The notes: generated by a model not told the origin, from the sequence alone. DNA of 64,000 nt from Microcoleus sp. FACHB-61 (GCA_014695295.1 JACJNY010000075.1:80184-144183); one strand, 5' to 3'; shown: positions 25,222-35,420, counted from the first letter of the stretch. Program-made: numbers and translations.

Positions 25222-27573
25222 ATGGTGAATAATTCAAGCTCAGTTAAAGCTTTTTGGCTGTCTTTCTTGATTTCTGGTGCGGCGGTGCCTTTAGGCCCGA
25301 TCGCAGCAACCGCTCAAATTCAGGATACCTCAACTCCAGAAGTTGCGCTAGAAGGTAGTGCCGTCCCTGCTGCTAACCCAGACGCACCGCTGGCAGCAGT
25401 TAAGATTGAGATACCGCACTTAGCGGCGATAACCGCAGAGACTAACTCAGCAGTCGATCGCGCTTTACCCGACACAGATGCAGCATGGGTGAATCGCACT
25501 TTACCCGAAACAGATACGGCAACAGTCGATCGTGCTTTACCCCAAGATAATACAGCAACAGTCGATCGCCCTTTACCCGAAACAGATGCAGCCACAGTCA
25601 ATCCTGCTTTACCTCAAACAGATATAGCCACAGTCGATCGCGCTTTACCCGAAACAGATGCAGCATGGGTGAATCGTGCTTTACCCCAAACAGATGCAGC
25701 AAAAGTCGATCCTGCTTTACCTCAAACAGATGCAGCAGTTGATCGTGCTTTACCCCAAACAGATGCAGCAGTTGATCGTGCTTTACCCCAAACAGATATA
25801 GCCACAGTCGATCGCCCAACAACAGCCCCAGAAATAACGGAGGCAATTCGCGAATTGCCCCCACAGAAGTTAGAAATTGCAAACTCTCCTCAGTCTCAAC
25901 AAGTTGCTGAAGCCAGCCAAGTTGCCGACATCAGCAGCGAGACGGGCACCGCTGATGACCTCAGCATACAAGAAGACGCAGCACAAGTCACTTCTGTTTC
26001 CCAACTCTCCGACGTGCGGCCGACAGATTGGGCTTTTCAAGCCTTGCAATCCCTAGTAGAAAGATACGGCTGCATTGCGGGATATCCAGACGGCACATTT
26101 CGAGGCAATCGGGCAATGACTCGGTACGAATTTGCCGCCGGATTAAACGCTTGCTTGGATCAAATTACCAAACAAATTAGCGGTTTTGCTGGTAATTTAG
26201 TCAGCCGAGAAGATTTAGCATCTCTGCAAAGATTGCAAGAAGAATTTGCGGCAGAATTAGCTACATTGCGCGGTAGAGTAGATGCTTTAGAAGCTCGCAC
26301 TGCCGAATTGGAAGCCAACCAATTTTCAACTACTACTAAACTAAACGTATTTGCTTGGTTTAACCTGAGTGGAGCTTTTGCGGGCAAGCGAGTCCGAGTT
26401 GAAGCAATAAATGGAAATGCTGCTCCGCTAGATCGAGTACCCGGACGCGATCCTGTCACCAACAGACCGATCGTGCAGAGAGTGGACGACCCAGAAATTA
26501 CTTTCAGCCAGTTAGTTTGGTTAACCCTCACTACTTCTTTTACAGGGAAAGACCAATTGATTACACAGCTAGCTGTAGGTAACGGAAATGCACCAGCCAA
26601 TCAGTATACTTCTCCTGGTCTTTTTAATACCTTTGGCACTCCTTTTCTAGACCAAACTGCTGGGGTGAATCCCAATGAAGTTATCCTGCGGGAACTTTCT
26701 TATCAGTTCCCGGTTAGCAACAGCTTGCAAGTAGTAATCGGCCCGAGAATTAATTTCTACCGCTACTTTGACAACAATAACTTTAGCTTTTTCGTGGAAG
26801 GTGCGAGCAGTTTTAATTCTAACAATAGCACTTTGTTAACTGCTACCAAACGCGGCGCAGGTGCTTTGGCTTTGTGGGATATCAGCCGCCGATTGAAACT
26901 GCGTTTAGGCTATTTGGGCGAGAGTATGGAATTTTTGCCCACTTCGGTGTTTAATTCCGCTTCCAATCCGTCTCAAGGCTTGTTTGGTGGGACAAATACA
27001 AGTACCGCCGAACTAACATTCAGTCCGAGCGATCGGGCAAATTTGCGGTTTTTGTACAGCCGTTCCAACATCCAGCAAATTGGCGGGCTAATTGGAGCAC
27101 CGAATGGCAGGCCGATTAACGGTTTGGCAGATGACGGTTTCGGTGGCCGTCTCGGCAATGCTACTGCCAATACTTATAGCTTTAATTTCGATTGGTCGCT
27201 CAGCCGCCGTTTCGGTCTTTTCGGCCGCTACGGCTACGCCGAAACCAATATATTTCCCAAGACTGACCGACCCGACGGCACGATCAAAACTCAATCTTAT
27301 ATGTTAGGATTTGCACTTCCTGATTTATTCAAAAAAGGAGCTGTGTTTACGGCCTCATTTTTAGTACCTTTTGACGTTACTGGCGGTCGGAGGTTTCTGG
27401 TTTCTGGCGGGGGAAATGGTGGCAAGCAGTACGAAATTGAAGCCACTTATTATTTGCCTGTCACCGAGCATATTTCGCTCGTACCGGCATTTTATGCGAT
27501 CTGGAATGCCAATAATTTCGATAACAACCCGACAATTTTTGTGGGCAATTTGCGGACGCAGTTTAGTTTTTAA
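25222..27573 (+). CDS. Iron-uptake porin / SLH-domain outer-membrane protein with tandem-repeat insert
   Basis: A 783-residue outer-membrane protein. A signal peptide (about 1-33, ending ATAQ) is followed by a Pro/Thr/Asp-rich spacer dominated by ten 11-12-residue repeats, then one SLH domain (LSDVRPTDWAFQALQSLVERYG...YPDGTFRGNRAMTRYEFA) that tethers to the cell wall, a short coiled coil and an OprB-like beta-barrel ending in ...RTQFSF. This architecture is that of SomA/SomB-type cyanobacterial porins, several annotated as iron-uptake porins. The substrate cannot be read here. I chose ATG 25222; a GTG three codons upstream is possible. Confidence 0.9.
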   Translation: MVNNSSSVKAFWLSFLISGAAVPLGPIAATAQIQDTSTPEVALEGSAVPAANPDAPLAAVKIEIPHLAAITAETNSAVDRALPDTDAAWVNRTLPETDTATVDRALPQDNTATVDRPLPETDAATVNPALPQTDIATVDRALPETDAAWVNRALPQTDAAKVDPALPQTDAAVDRALPQTDAAVDRALPQTDIATVDRPTTAPEITEAIRELPPQKLEIANSPQSQQVAEASQVADISSETGTADDLSIQEDAAQVTSVSQLSDVRPTDWAFQALQSLVERYGCIAGYPDGTFRGNRAMTRYEFAAGLNACLDQITKQISGFAGNLVSREDLASLQRLQEEFAAELATLRGRVDALEARTAELEANQFSTTTKLNVFAWFNLSGAFAGKRVRVEAINGNAAPLDRVPGRDPVTNRPIVQRVDDPEITFSQLVWLTLTTSFTGKDQLITQLAVGNGNAPANQYTSPGLFNTFGTPFLDQTAGVNPNEVILRELSYQFPVSNSLQVVIGPRINFYRYFDNNNFSFFVEGASSFNSNNSTLLTATKRGAGALALWDISRRLKLRLGYLGESMEFLPTSVFNSASNPSQGLFGGTNTSTAELTFSPSDRANLRFLYSRSNIQQIGGLIGAPNGRPINGLADDGFGGRLGNATANTYSFNFDWSLSRRFGLFGRYGYAETNIFPKTDRPDGTIKTQSYMLGFALPDLFKKGAVFTASFLVPFDVTGGRRFLVSGGGNGGKQYEIEATYYLPVTEHISLVPAFYAIWNANNFDNNPTIFVGNLRTQFSF
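25453..25806. repeat. In-frame VNTR inside the porin gene (36/33-bp units)
   Basis: Ten units of consensus VDRALPQTDAAT: seven 12-residue units, two of 11 and a last of 12. Many contain GTCGATCGYGCTTTACC at DNA level. Unit differences are mostly one codon (Pro/Arg, Gln/Glu, Trp/Thr), and the 33-bp units lack one codon. It sits between signal peptide and SLH domain, so changes in number would lengthen the periplasmic spacer without breaking the frame. Confidence 0.9.
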
Positions 27574-27943
27574 CTAAATTAGGACTTACTTGAACCTAAT
27601 TATAGTATTTTCAGTTGAGTGAGGTACACATTCGTAATGGGTAATGGGGTGCTGACTGGAGAGTACGTGAGTCTGTTGAAAACTTCTATATGTAGGGTGC
27701 GGTGTTGGCACCTTACCGCATTATGTAAGGTGCGCCTGGAGCACCTTACCGCGCTCTTAGTAGGGTGTCAAACCACTGATACCAAATCCGCGTTAAAAAC
27801 CCCTTGATAAGACTAGGCGATTGAAATCGCTACTAGACAAACTTTCGTTCCTAGCTGAGAGGGACTAAGAAATCAAGGGGGTTTTTAAGCCGAATGCGGA
27901 CATAATTAATGGACACGATCTCCTGATTAGCGCCGTCCTGATA
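27574..27943. other. Intergenic with repeats, no gene recognised
   Basis: The gap between convergent porin and LOV-kinase genes. It holds GTAGGGTGCGGTGTTGGCACCTTACC and GTAAGGTGCGCCTGGAGCACC palindromes at about 27692-27750 and a MITE-like element at 27787-27900. A 62-codon frame here is a by-product of the repeats. Confidence 0.6.
27787..27900. mobile_element. MITE-like element with TCCGCGTTAAAAACCCC terminal inverted repeats
   Basis: The left end TCCGCGTTAAAAACCCCTTGA (27787-27807) pairs with the right end at 27873-27900, which reads as the reverse complement with small insertions (TCAAGGGGGTTTTTAAGCCGAATGCGGA). The interior carries a GCGATTGAAATCGC palindrome. Short length, terminal inverted repeats and no coding capacity suggest a MITE or a large convergent terminator structure. 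Confidence 0.45.
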
Positions 27944-30900
27944 TCAACGAATTGGAATTTCGATGATAAATTCGGTGCCTTTACCGGGTTCCGAGAGGCA
28001 CTGCAATTTGCCGTTGTGTTTTTCAACGACAATTTGGTGCGAAATTGATAAACCCAAACCGGTGCCTTTGCCTACGGGCTTTGTGGTAAAAAACGGGTCA
28101 AACAAACGCACGATCTGATCTTCGGAAATGCCCGGGCCGTTGTCTTTAATCCGAATGCAAATGCACTTGTCATCAATCGTTTCAGTGTGAATCGTGATAG
28201 TAGGGAAGGTAGAATCTGCGGTGTCTTTTGCTTGGCTGCTGCTTTCTTCCAAGGCGTCGATCGCATTTGCCAATACATTCATAAATACCTGATTTAACAG
28301 TCCGGGGTGACAGTTTATTTGCGGCAGTTCTCCGTATTCTTTAATCACTTTAATGCCCTGCCATTTTGCCTTGGCTTTCAGCCGGGTGTTCAACATTAAC
28401 AAGGTACTTTCTAAACCTTCGTGAATGTCGGCAGTTTTGATTTTCGCTTCGTCCGCCCGCGAGAAATTGCGCAGAGTTTGAATAATTTCTACAATTCGCT
28501 CGCATCCTGTCTGCATAGAACTGAGCAATTTTGGCAGGTCTTCTGCTAGAAATTCTAAGTCTATATCATCGGCTTGTTGCTGAATTTTTTCTGGGGGATT
28601 TGGGTACTCTTCTCGATACACTTGCACGATTTCTAACAAATCGAGAACGTAGCCTCGGACGTGGCAGAGGTTGCCAGCGACAAAGCCAACTGGGTTGTTA
28701 ATTTCGTGGGCAATTCCTGCTAGCACCTGTCCGAGGGAAGACATTTTTTCTGTTTGTACTAACTGCATTTGAGTTTGCTGCAATTCGTGCAAAGCTGTTT
28801 GCAGTTCTTGGGATTTTTGGTGGTCGCGGGCGGCGGCGGCGGCCCGTTCTTCCTCGACTCCGATCGCCCCGGCAATAATTCCGATCAGCTTGCAGTCGGC
28901 TTCTGTGGGCGCGATCGACTCGGTGTAGGCAACGCACACCGCACCCACATAATTGTCGCCCAGCCGCACTGCTTGTCCCAGATAGCTTTGCAGTTGGTAG
29001 CGGATGACAGCGGGATCGGTTTGGGCGTAGATCGTGTTCTGCAAGTCAGGAATGGCCACAGCCCGATCGCTTCCTTTGCTGCATACGTCGGTGCAGATGT
29101 GGCCCTCGGCGCGATCGACCAGCGGGTAGTCCGGCGGCGCTTGCCAAGTCGCGATCGCGCGCAGCAGACCGTCACCGACGCGGCTGTAGATGGCGCAGCT
29201 TCCCTCCAAAAGCTCGCCGGCTAAAGATGTCAGGCGCTGGATGTTGTCAGCGGCGTCGGTGGTGAATCCCAAAAAGCACTCGTTGATTTTGCTGAGGCGG
29301 TACTCTGCTTGCCTGCGCGCGGTCATGTCGCGGGAGTTGATCACTATTCCGCTCACAGCGGGGTCTGCTAGCAAGTTGATGCCGACGCCTTCGAGAAAAC
29401 ACCAAGAACCGTCAGCGTGCCGGAACCGACCTTCTAGGGCGATCGGAACGCCTGGATTTGCGATCAGTTTTTCGCCGTCGGAAATCACCGAGGCAAGGTC
29501 GTCAGGGTGGATCAAATCGAGAGCAATTTGACGATCGAGTTCCTCTGGTTCGTAGCCCAAAACTCTTTGTACAGAAGGGCTTTCGTAAACAATGCTACCG
29601 TTTTCGTCGAGAATAGTAATGATGTCGGAACTGTTGAGAATCAGCGATCGCCACTTAGCTTCATTTTGCAACAAAGCTGACTCGGCTTGTTTGCGATCGG
29701 TAATATCCTCTACCATTTGCAAAATAAACTGCGGCGTTCCCTGACTGCTGTCGATGACAGAGGCGCTGAGGCGTCCCCACCTGATACTGCCATCTTGGCG
29801 GAGGTAGCGCTTCTCGATTTGGTAAGCTTCGCGCGAGCCCTCAGCCAACTGTTGGCGCAACTCGCGCGAAGCTTGTGCGTCTTCCGGGTGCGCGCAGTCG
29901 TCGAGGCGCACACCGCGCAGTTGAGCTTCCGAGATCCCCAGCATAGCTTGAAATGCCGGATTAGTGGCGATCGCAATACCTTCGAGGGTAGCGACTACCA
30001 TGCCGATGCCAGCGCGTTCAAAAATTGCCCGAAACCGCTGTTCGCTGTCTCGCAAAGCTGCATCCGCTTCCACCTCCTGGGTGATGTCCCGCCCCGCGAC
30101 TGCCAAACCTTTACGCGAACCGTCGGGGTTGAACAGCGGCATTTTCCGCACTTCAAACAAATTGCTGCCGCCTGTGGGCAAGGGGACACTTTGGCGGCTG
30201 GAGGTGATAGTGCCTGCTTGCCAGGTGGTTTCGTCGGTTTCCTGCCAAGTTAGCAGGATTTCTCTGACTCTCGGAGTGGCGGCGGCCGCGAGTTCGGCAG
30301 TAGTTTTGCCCTGGTAGTCTGCGGTTTCCCAGCCCAAAAGTTGGAGGGCGCAGTCGTTGGCAATCAGCCAGCGCCCCTCGCTGTCTGTGAGGTTGATCGC
30401 GTCGGGTACGGCGTCGATCGCGGTTTTCAGCCAGTATTCTTGATTTCGCAGGGCTGCTTCGGCTTGTTTGCGGGCGGCGATTTCGGCGACGGTTCCTTCG
30501 TAGTAAAGGAGTTCGCCGGCTTCGTCGCGGACTTCGCGCACGTTTTCCGAGATCCAGGTAGTGCTGCCGTCTTTGCGGCGGATGCAGGACTCAAACTCTT
30601 TCATGGAGCCGTTTTTGCTGATTTCTGCAATGAAGCAAGCGCGGCGGGCGCGATCGGTGTAAAGGTTTTTTGCCGAACATTTTGCGATTAGTTCTGACGG
30701 GGAATCGTAGCCGTACATTCGGGCGAGTGCCTGGTTGGCGCTGAGGTAGCGCCCGTCTGGGGCGGTTTGAAATATGCCTTCGGTGGCGTTTTCAAAGATG
30801 CTGCGGTATTTTGCCTCGGCTTCTTTGAGGGCTTCTTCTGCTTGTTTGCGATCGGTGATATCAGCTTGGACGCCGATGAAGTGGGTGACGATGCCGCTGC

Positions 30901-31285
30901 TGTCGCGCACCGGCGAGATGGCGAGTTCGTTCCAGAATGGGGTGCCGTCTTTGCGGTAGTTTTTCAGAACTACTTTGCAGTCGTGTTGTTCTTTCAGGGC
31001 CACGCGGATTTGATCGACGGCAGCGCCATCGGTATCCGGGCCTTGCAGGAAGCGGCAGTTCTTCCCGATTATTTCGCTGCGATCGTAACCTGTAATCCGC
31101 TCGAAAGCCCCGTTGCAGTAAACTATGGGCTTGTCTGGCCGGGTAGCGTCCGCGATCGCGATGCCGTTGCTGGTAGCTGCCAGGGCGCGATCGTACAGCC
31201 GAAATACTTCTTCTATTAAATTCGGTGTGCCGCCAGTACGAGTTGGCGATAGCGTTTCAGAAGGAATGCTTATATCGATCTGCAT
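27944..31285 (-). CDS. LOV-PAS4-GAF sensor histidine kinase (blue-light receptor candidate)
   Basis: A 1113-residue soluble kinase. The N-terminal domain (about 28-145) is a canonical LOV domain: GKNCRFLQG with adduct-forming Cys77, flavin-contacting Asn109 and Asn119 (KNYRKDGTPFWN) and Gln140 (FIGVQ). Four PAS domains follow (about 155-272, 282-402, 412-530, 540-656), then a GAF (about 670-810), a coiled coil and a kinase core with His860 in AHEINNP, N-box NVLANAID, DNGPGI and GKGTGLGLS. There is no transmembrane segment or receiver. All photochemical residues are present, so blue-light sensing is likely. No response regulator is adjacent. Confidence 0.9.
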   Translation of the reverse strand: MQIDISIPSETLSPTRTGGTPNLIEEVFRLYDRALAATSNGIAIADATRPDKPIVYCNGAFERITGYDRSEIIGKNCRFLQGPDTDGAAVDQIRVALKEQHDCKVVLKNYRKDGTPFWNELAISPVRDSSGIVTHFIGVQADITDRKQAEEALKEAEAKYRSIFENATEGIFQTAPDGRYLSANQALARMYGYDSPSELIAKCSAKNLYTDRARRACFIAEISKNGSMKEFESCIRRKDGSTTWISENVREVRDEAGELLYYEGTVAEIAARKQAEAALRNQEYWLKTAIDAVPDAINLTDSEGRWLIANDCALQLLGWETADYQGKTTAELAAAATPRVREILLTWQETDETTWQAGTITSSRQSVPLPTGGSNLFEVRKMPLFNPDGSRKGLAVAGRDITQEVEADAALRDSEQRFRAIFERAGIGMVVATLEGIAIATNPAFQAMLGISEAQLRGVRLDDCAHPEDAQASRELRQQLAEGSREAYQIEKRYLRQDGSIRWGRLSASVIDSSQGTPQFILQMVEDITDRKQAESALLQNEAKWRSLILNSSDIITILDENGSIVYESPSVQRVLGYEPEELDRQIALDLIHPDDLASVISDGEKLIANPGVPIALEGRFRHADGSWCFLEGVGINLLADPAVSGIVINSRDMTARRQAEYRLSKINECFLGFTTDAADNIQRLTSLAGELLEGSCAIYSRVGDGLLRAIATWQAPPDYPLVDRAEGHICTDVCSKGSDRAVAIPDLQNTIYAQTDPAVIRYQLQSYLGQAVRLGDNYVGAVCVAYTESIAPTEADCKLIGIIAGAIGVEEERAAAAARDHQKSQELQTALHELQQTQMQLVQTEKMSSLGQVLAGIAHEINNPVGFVAGNLCHVRGYVLDLLEIVQVYREEYPNPPEKIQQQADDIDLEFLAEDLPKLLSSMQTGCERIVEIIQTLRNFSRADEAKIKTADIHEGLESTLLMLNTRLKAKAKWQGIKVIKEYGELPQINCHPGLLNQVFMNVLANAIDALEESSSQAKDTADSTFPTITIHTETIDDKCICIRIKDNGPGISEDQIVRLFDPFFTTKPVGKGTGLGLSISHQIVVEKHNGKLQCLSEPGKGTEFIIEIPIR

Positions 31286-31691
31286 GAGTTTCTATAAATT
31301 GAGTTTCTTGTAAATACCGACTGCCAGCACACCCTAGAGTTTAACAGAATTGTCTGTTTTCCGAAGGCAGAAGTTAAAAGGCTATTATGCAGAATTTGGG
31401 CGGTAAATTCTACCTAAAAAAAATCTGGCTTCCCTCGTTTTTTTTCTTTCTGCCTTCGACCTTGTGCCTTCTACCTTCCAAGTATTCCTAGTTGTTAATT
31501 TATAATAACTGTTCCCGCGATAACTCTATCTCTGGTATGGTTTACTGGGCATGGTTTGTGCGGCTTACAGGTTCGCGCATTTATTTTTACGATTGAATCA
31601 AAAAAAATGAGCGTCCGGCTATAGGAAAATATTTATTAATTAAAATCTTTAGTTAAATGATTCAAATTCTTCTTCAAAACAATGAGAAAAA
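31286..31691. other. Intergenic, no gene recognised
   Basis: About 400 AT-rich bases upstream of the LOV kinase. It contains a pyrimidine-rich CTTCTGCCTTCGACCTTG-type degenerate repeat near 31446-31482. No ORF of interest, RNA gene or clear palindrome was seen. Confidence 0.5.
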
Positions 31692-32351
31692 TTAATTTTG
31701 AACCAGCCCAGCCAGTTCTGAAATATTGTCGATTGCGAAAGTAGGTTCTAGGGCGAGACACTGAGCGCGATCTCCATATCCGTAAGCCGCCCAACAAACA
31801 TCTATCCCAGCATTTTTAGCAAAGAGCAAATCAATCGCTGTATCGCCAACCATTAAAATTTGATTGTTATCCAATTCTGGGAATAGCGGTTTAATAATCG
31901 AGTAAAAAACAGTCGGATTGGGTTTCGGAATAATTTCTCCGTTATCACCTAAAATTAAATCAAAAAAACTGTGTATATTCAAAGTTCTCAGGAACAAATT
32001 AACAAAACTAACGTGTTTGTTGCTAAAAACTCCCAGGCTCAAGCCAGACTTGCTCATTAACTGCAAGATTTTCTTTGTCCCTGGAAATAAATCTACCTGC
32101 TTTTCACCTTCAGTCCGATAATAAAATCGGTAAGTTTTAACCCATTCGGGAATTGCGCTTTCCTCGATCGCCGGATGGAGAAGTTTAAAACTATTTGGTA
32201 AATTGATGCCGATCGTACCTATAATAGTATCAGCAGCAGGCGGGGTAATATGGAAAGTTTCAAAAGTTTTGGTAAAGCAAAATACAATAGCTTTGTGAGT
32301 AATTGCCAAAGTGCCGTCGAAGTCAAAAAGAATTAGCTTGTACTGACTCAT
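31692..32351 (-). CDS. HAD-superfamily hydrolase, phosphoglycolate-phosphatase-like
   Basis: A 219-residue HAD enzyme with FDFDGTLA at residues 9-16, a helical cap, GVFSNKH (motif II), the Lys in PKPNP and MVGDTAIDLLFAKNAG (motif III/IV). This is the Gph/PpaX-like group that hydrolyses small phosphomonoesters. Substrate specificity cannot be assigned by eye. It is divergent from the intact Uma2 gene, with 114 bases between starts. Confidence 0.82.
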   Translation of the reverse strand: MSQYKLILFDFDGTLAITHKAIVFCFTKTFETFHITPPAADTIIGTIGINLPNSFKLLHPAIEESAIPEWVKTYRFYYRTEGEKQVDLFPGTKKILQLMSKSGLSLGVFSNKHVSFVNLFLRTLNIHSFFDLILGDNGEIIPKPNPTVFYSIIKPLFPELDNNQILMVGDTAIDLLFAKNAGIDVCWAAYGYGDRAQCLALEPTFAIDNISELAGLVQN

Positions 32352-32465
32352 ATTTCTTAAAAATTTCTATTATAGAGCAACCGGAGGTTTTCCATCACAT
32401 AATAGCATTGTTAATCTCTAAATTACCAATTATAAGTATATTTTTCAAACATTCAAGAGGTCAAC

Positions 32466-33251
32466 ATGAGTGTCACCGAAAAACCAGAAATTATCGCCAC
32501 AGATTTCCCCGACCACACTCAATTACCAGACTCCGACGGTACGTTTGTAAAAAATTTTCAAGAACACCCTCAAAGCATCCTGTTAACAACATCAATCCGA
32601 CCGATTTTAGACCAAGTTCATCCCGACGGGCAATACTGCATCGGTCAAGATTCCGGTATTTATTGGCGGGTGGCCGGGCCCCCGGAACCGCCAGAAAGAG
32701 GAGCCGAAGCACCTGATTGGTTTTACGTGCCAGACGTGCCGCCAACTCTTGACGGAAATCTGCGCCGTTCCTATGTAATGTGGCGGGAATTAATGCCGCC
32801 TCTGATTGTACTTGAATTTGTTTCTGGCGATGGCAGTGAAGAAAGAGACAGGACTCCTCGCCAGGGAAAATTCTGGATTTACGAGCGGATAATTCGACCT
32901 GCTTTTTACGGCATTTATGAAGCCAAAAAAGCACAAGTTGAAGTTTATCATTTGGTAGAGGAGCGCTTCGAGTTAGTCTCACAAAATCAGCGCGGACATT
33001 ACCCGATCGCACAAATAGGAGTGGAATTAGGCATTTGGCAAGGGGTTTATCAGGGCGTAGAGCTGCCTTGGCTGCGCTGGTGGGATACTTCCGGGAATCT
33101 GCTGCCGGCGGCTGAGGAACGGGCAGAACGAGCCGAATTGGTGGCAGAACAAGCGCAGTCAGAAGCAGAACGAGAACGACAAAGGCGCATAGAAGCTGAG
33201 TTGCGAATTCAAGCTTTGGAAGCGCGTTTGCGAGAGTTAGAAGGCGGGTAA
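32466..33251 (+). CDS. Uma2 family endonuclease-fold protein
   Basis: A 261-residue DUF820/Uma2 protein, a PD-(D/E)XK-fold family greatly expanded in cyanobacteria and of uncertain role. The core is present: APDWFYV (Asp) and PLIVLEFVSGDG (Glu), then FWIYERIIRPAFYGIY and LPWLRWWD. The C-terminal 45 residues form a charged Ala/Glu/Arg coiled coil typical of the family. The ATG has AAGAGG upstream. It contrasts with the dead relative at 6082-6810. Confidence 0.87.
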   Translation: MSVTEKPEIIATDFPDHTQLPDSDGTFVKNFQEHPQSILLTTSIRPILDQVHPDGQYCIGQDSGIYWRVAGPPEPPERGAEAPDWFYVPDVPPTLDGNLRRSYVMWRELMPPLIVLEFVSGDGSEERDRTPRQGKFWIYERIIRPAFYGIYEAKKAQVEVYHLVEERFELVSQNQRGHYPIAQIGVELGIWQGVYQGVELPWLRWWDTSGNLLPAAEERAERAELVAEQAQSEAERERQRRIEAELRIQALEARLRELEGG

Positions 33252-33256
33252 TACAA

Positions 33257-33286
33257 TTTTAGATTTTAGATTTTAGATTTTAGATT
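33257..33286. repeat. TTTTAGA heptamer tandem repeat
   Basis: Four TTTTAGA units directly after the Uma2 stop. The remaining gap to the aspartokinase gene holds one GGGACACGG-type repeat near 33393. Confidence 0.85.
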
Positions 33287-33544
33287 GGCGATGACTGATG
33301 ATTATCCGGGTTGGGATCTTCATAAGTCATTGGCAATTCTTCAATTCTTCACTCAAAAATCTAAATTCCCATCAGTCGCAGGTTCCGGTAGGGACACGGC
33401 AATTCAGTGTCACTAGGAATATCATGTGCTGTAAAAACCCGATCGCCTAGCAGCCTCCTCAGAAACGATATAAACATTCATCGGTTATTATCGAAAATTT
33501 GCGTATATTAACTTAAGTATTGCATCACTTTTTGTGTAAGTCCT

Positions 33545-35353
33545 ATGGCACTAATTGTTCAGAAATATGGCGGAACCTCGGTTGGTACAGTCGATCGCAT
33601 TTTGGAAGTAGCCCGACGAGTTGTAAAAACAGCACAGCTCGGCAACTCTCTGGTTGTCGTACTTTCGGCGATGGGCAAAACCACCGACGGTTTAGTTAAA
33701 CTCGCCAAGGAAATTTCCCCAAATCCCAACAAGCGGGAAATGGATATGTTGCTCTCCACTGGGGAACAAGTCTCGATCGCACTTTTGAGCATGGCATTGC
33801 AGGAAATGGGACAGCCCGCAATTTCCCTCACCGGCGCCCAAGTCGGCATTGTCACCGAAGCCGCCCACACCCGCGCCCGGATTTTGCGAATCGACCCGAA
33901 TCGGCTCCAGAGCCAGTTAAAAAGCGGTAAAGTCGTTGTGGTTGCTGGTTTCCAAGGTATCGCCGATGCCGGAGAATTGGAAATTACCACCTTGGGCCGT
34001 GGCGGTTCCGACACAACCGCAGTAGCCTTGGCCGCAGCCCTGCGGGCAGACAGGTGCGAAATTTATACCGACGTGCCCGGAATTCTGACTACAGATCCGC
34101 GCTTGGTTGCCGACGCGCAATTGATGGACGAAATCACTTGCGACGAAATGCTGGAATTGGCGAGTTTGGGCGCAAAAGTCCTGCACCCGCGCGCTGTAGA
34201 AATTGCCAAGAATTACGGCGTGCCCCTGGTAGTGCTTTCTAGCTGGAGTGACGCCCCCGGTACGCGTGTAGTGTCCCCACCCCCGAAACTTCGGTCTTTG
34301 GAGGGCTTGGAGCTCGCAACAGCGGTCGATGCGGTGGAATTTGACTTAGATCAGGCAGGGGTGTCGCTGCTGCGTTTGCCCGATCGCCCGGGAGTAGCAG
34401 CGCGGTTGTTTGGTGCGATCGCCCAACAAAACCTCGATGTTGATTTAATTATCCAGTCAATTCATGAAGGAAATACTAACGATATTGCCTTTACAGTGAC
34501 GCGAAAATCTCTGCAACAAGCCACCGCCGTTGCAGATGCAATTATCCCCGCCCTCGGCAAGAATTCTCGCCCAGAATTGGGAGAACCGGAAGTGAAAGCA
34601 GAAGAGCGGCCAATAGCTAAAGTTAGCATTGCGGGTGCGGGAATGATCGGTCGTCCGAGGGTAGCCGCGCAGATGTTTAAGACTTTAGCGGATGCGGGAA
34701 TTAACATTCAAATGATTTCTACATCCGAGGTGAAAGTTAGTTGTGCGATAGATGCCGAAGATTGCGATCGGGCCGTTGCCGAACTCTGCAAAGCATTTGA
34801 TGTTGCCAACTCCCCTATTGGGCTGCGTTCATCATCCCAAAAACCGCCTGCAGTCCGCGCCGTTGCGTTGGATATCAATCAAGCGCGTCTAGCAATTCGC
34901 CAATTGCCCGATCGACCCGGAGTAGCAGCCAAACTGTTCGGACTTTTAGCCGAGGAAAATATCAGCGTAGACACGATCATTCAGTCGCAGCGCTGTCACA
35001 ATATCGACGGCATCTTAACTCGCGACATTGCATTTACCGTAGCACAAATTGACGCCGAAGCTGCTAAAAACGCCCTCGAAAAAGCCGCCCCCGAATTCGG
35101 ATGGGGCGAAGTAGCAGTCGATACACAAATTGCCAAAGTTAGCGTTGTCGGTTCCGGGATGGTAGCGCATCCGGGAGTAGCGGCAAAGATGTTTGAAGCG
35201 CTTTCCCGGCAGCAAATCAACATTCAAATGATTGCAACTTCCGAGATTAAAATTAGCTGCGTTGTGGATGAGGAACAAGCCGTAACTGCTTTGAAGGCAG
35301 TTCACGCAGCCTTTGAACTTGCCGGCACTGAAAGAATCCAAGTTCCAGCTTAA
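33545..35353 (+). CDS. lysC: Aspartate kinase with four ACT domains
   Basis: A 602-residue aspartokinase (aspartate to aspartyl-phosphate, first step to Lys, Thr, Met). The kinase domain (1-250) starts [11 protein letters not shown] and has [15 protein letters not shown] and [13 protein letters not shown]. Two tandem ACT pairs follow (about 265-425 and 441-600), each with RPGVAA and NI(Q)MI-TSE signatures. The duplicated four-ACT form is characteristic of cyanobacterial aspartokinases, which are feedback-inhibited. Monocistronic; ATG start. Confidence 0.95.
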   Translation: MALIVQKYGGTSVGTVDRILEVARRVVKTAQLGNSLVVVLSAMGKTTDGLVKLAKEISPNPNKREMDMLLSTGEQVSIALLSMALQEMGQPAISLTGAQVGIVTEAAHTRARILRIDPNRLQSQLKSGKVVVVAGFQGIADAGELEITTLGRGGSDTTAVALAAALRADRCEIYTDVPGILTTDPRLVADAQLMDEITCDEMLELASLGAKVLHPRAVEIAKNYGVPLVVLSSWSDAPGTRVVSPPPKLRSLEGLELATAVDAVEFDLDQAGVSLLRLPDRPGVAARLFGAIAQQNLDVDLIIQSIHEGNTNDIAFTVTRKSLQQATAVADAIIPALGKNSRPELGEPEVKAEERPIAKVSIAGAGMIGRPRVAAQMFKTLADAGINIQMISTSEVKVSCAIDAEDCDRAVAELCKAFDVANSPIGLRSSSQKPPAVRAVALDINQARLAIRQLPDRPGVAAKLFGLLAEENISVDTIIQSQRCHNIDGILTRDIAFTVAQIDAEAAKNALEKAAPEFGWGEVAVDTQIAKVSVVGSGMVAHPGVAAKMFEALSRQQINIQMIATSEIKISCVVDEEQAVTALKAVHAAFELAGTERIQVPA

Positions 35354-35420
35354 GACAAGTTTGCAGTCGGGAATTAAGATTGCCTCCGATCGATTGGTGG
35401 TTGTATGGCGGTTTTCTTTA

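Noticed and set aside
29687..30253. 188-codon plus-strand ORF
   Set aside because: Antisense to the LOV/PAS kinase, whose domains are continuous in the other frame.
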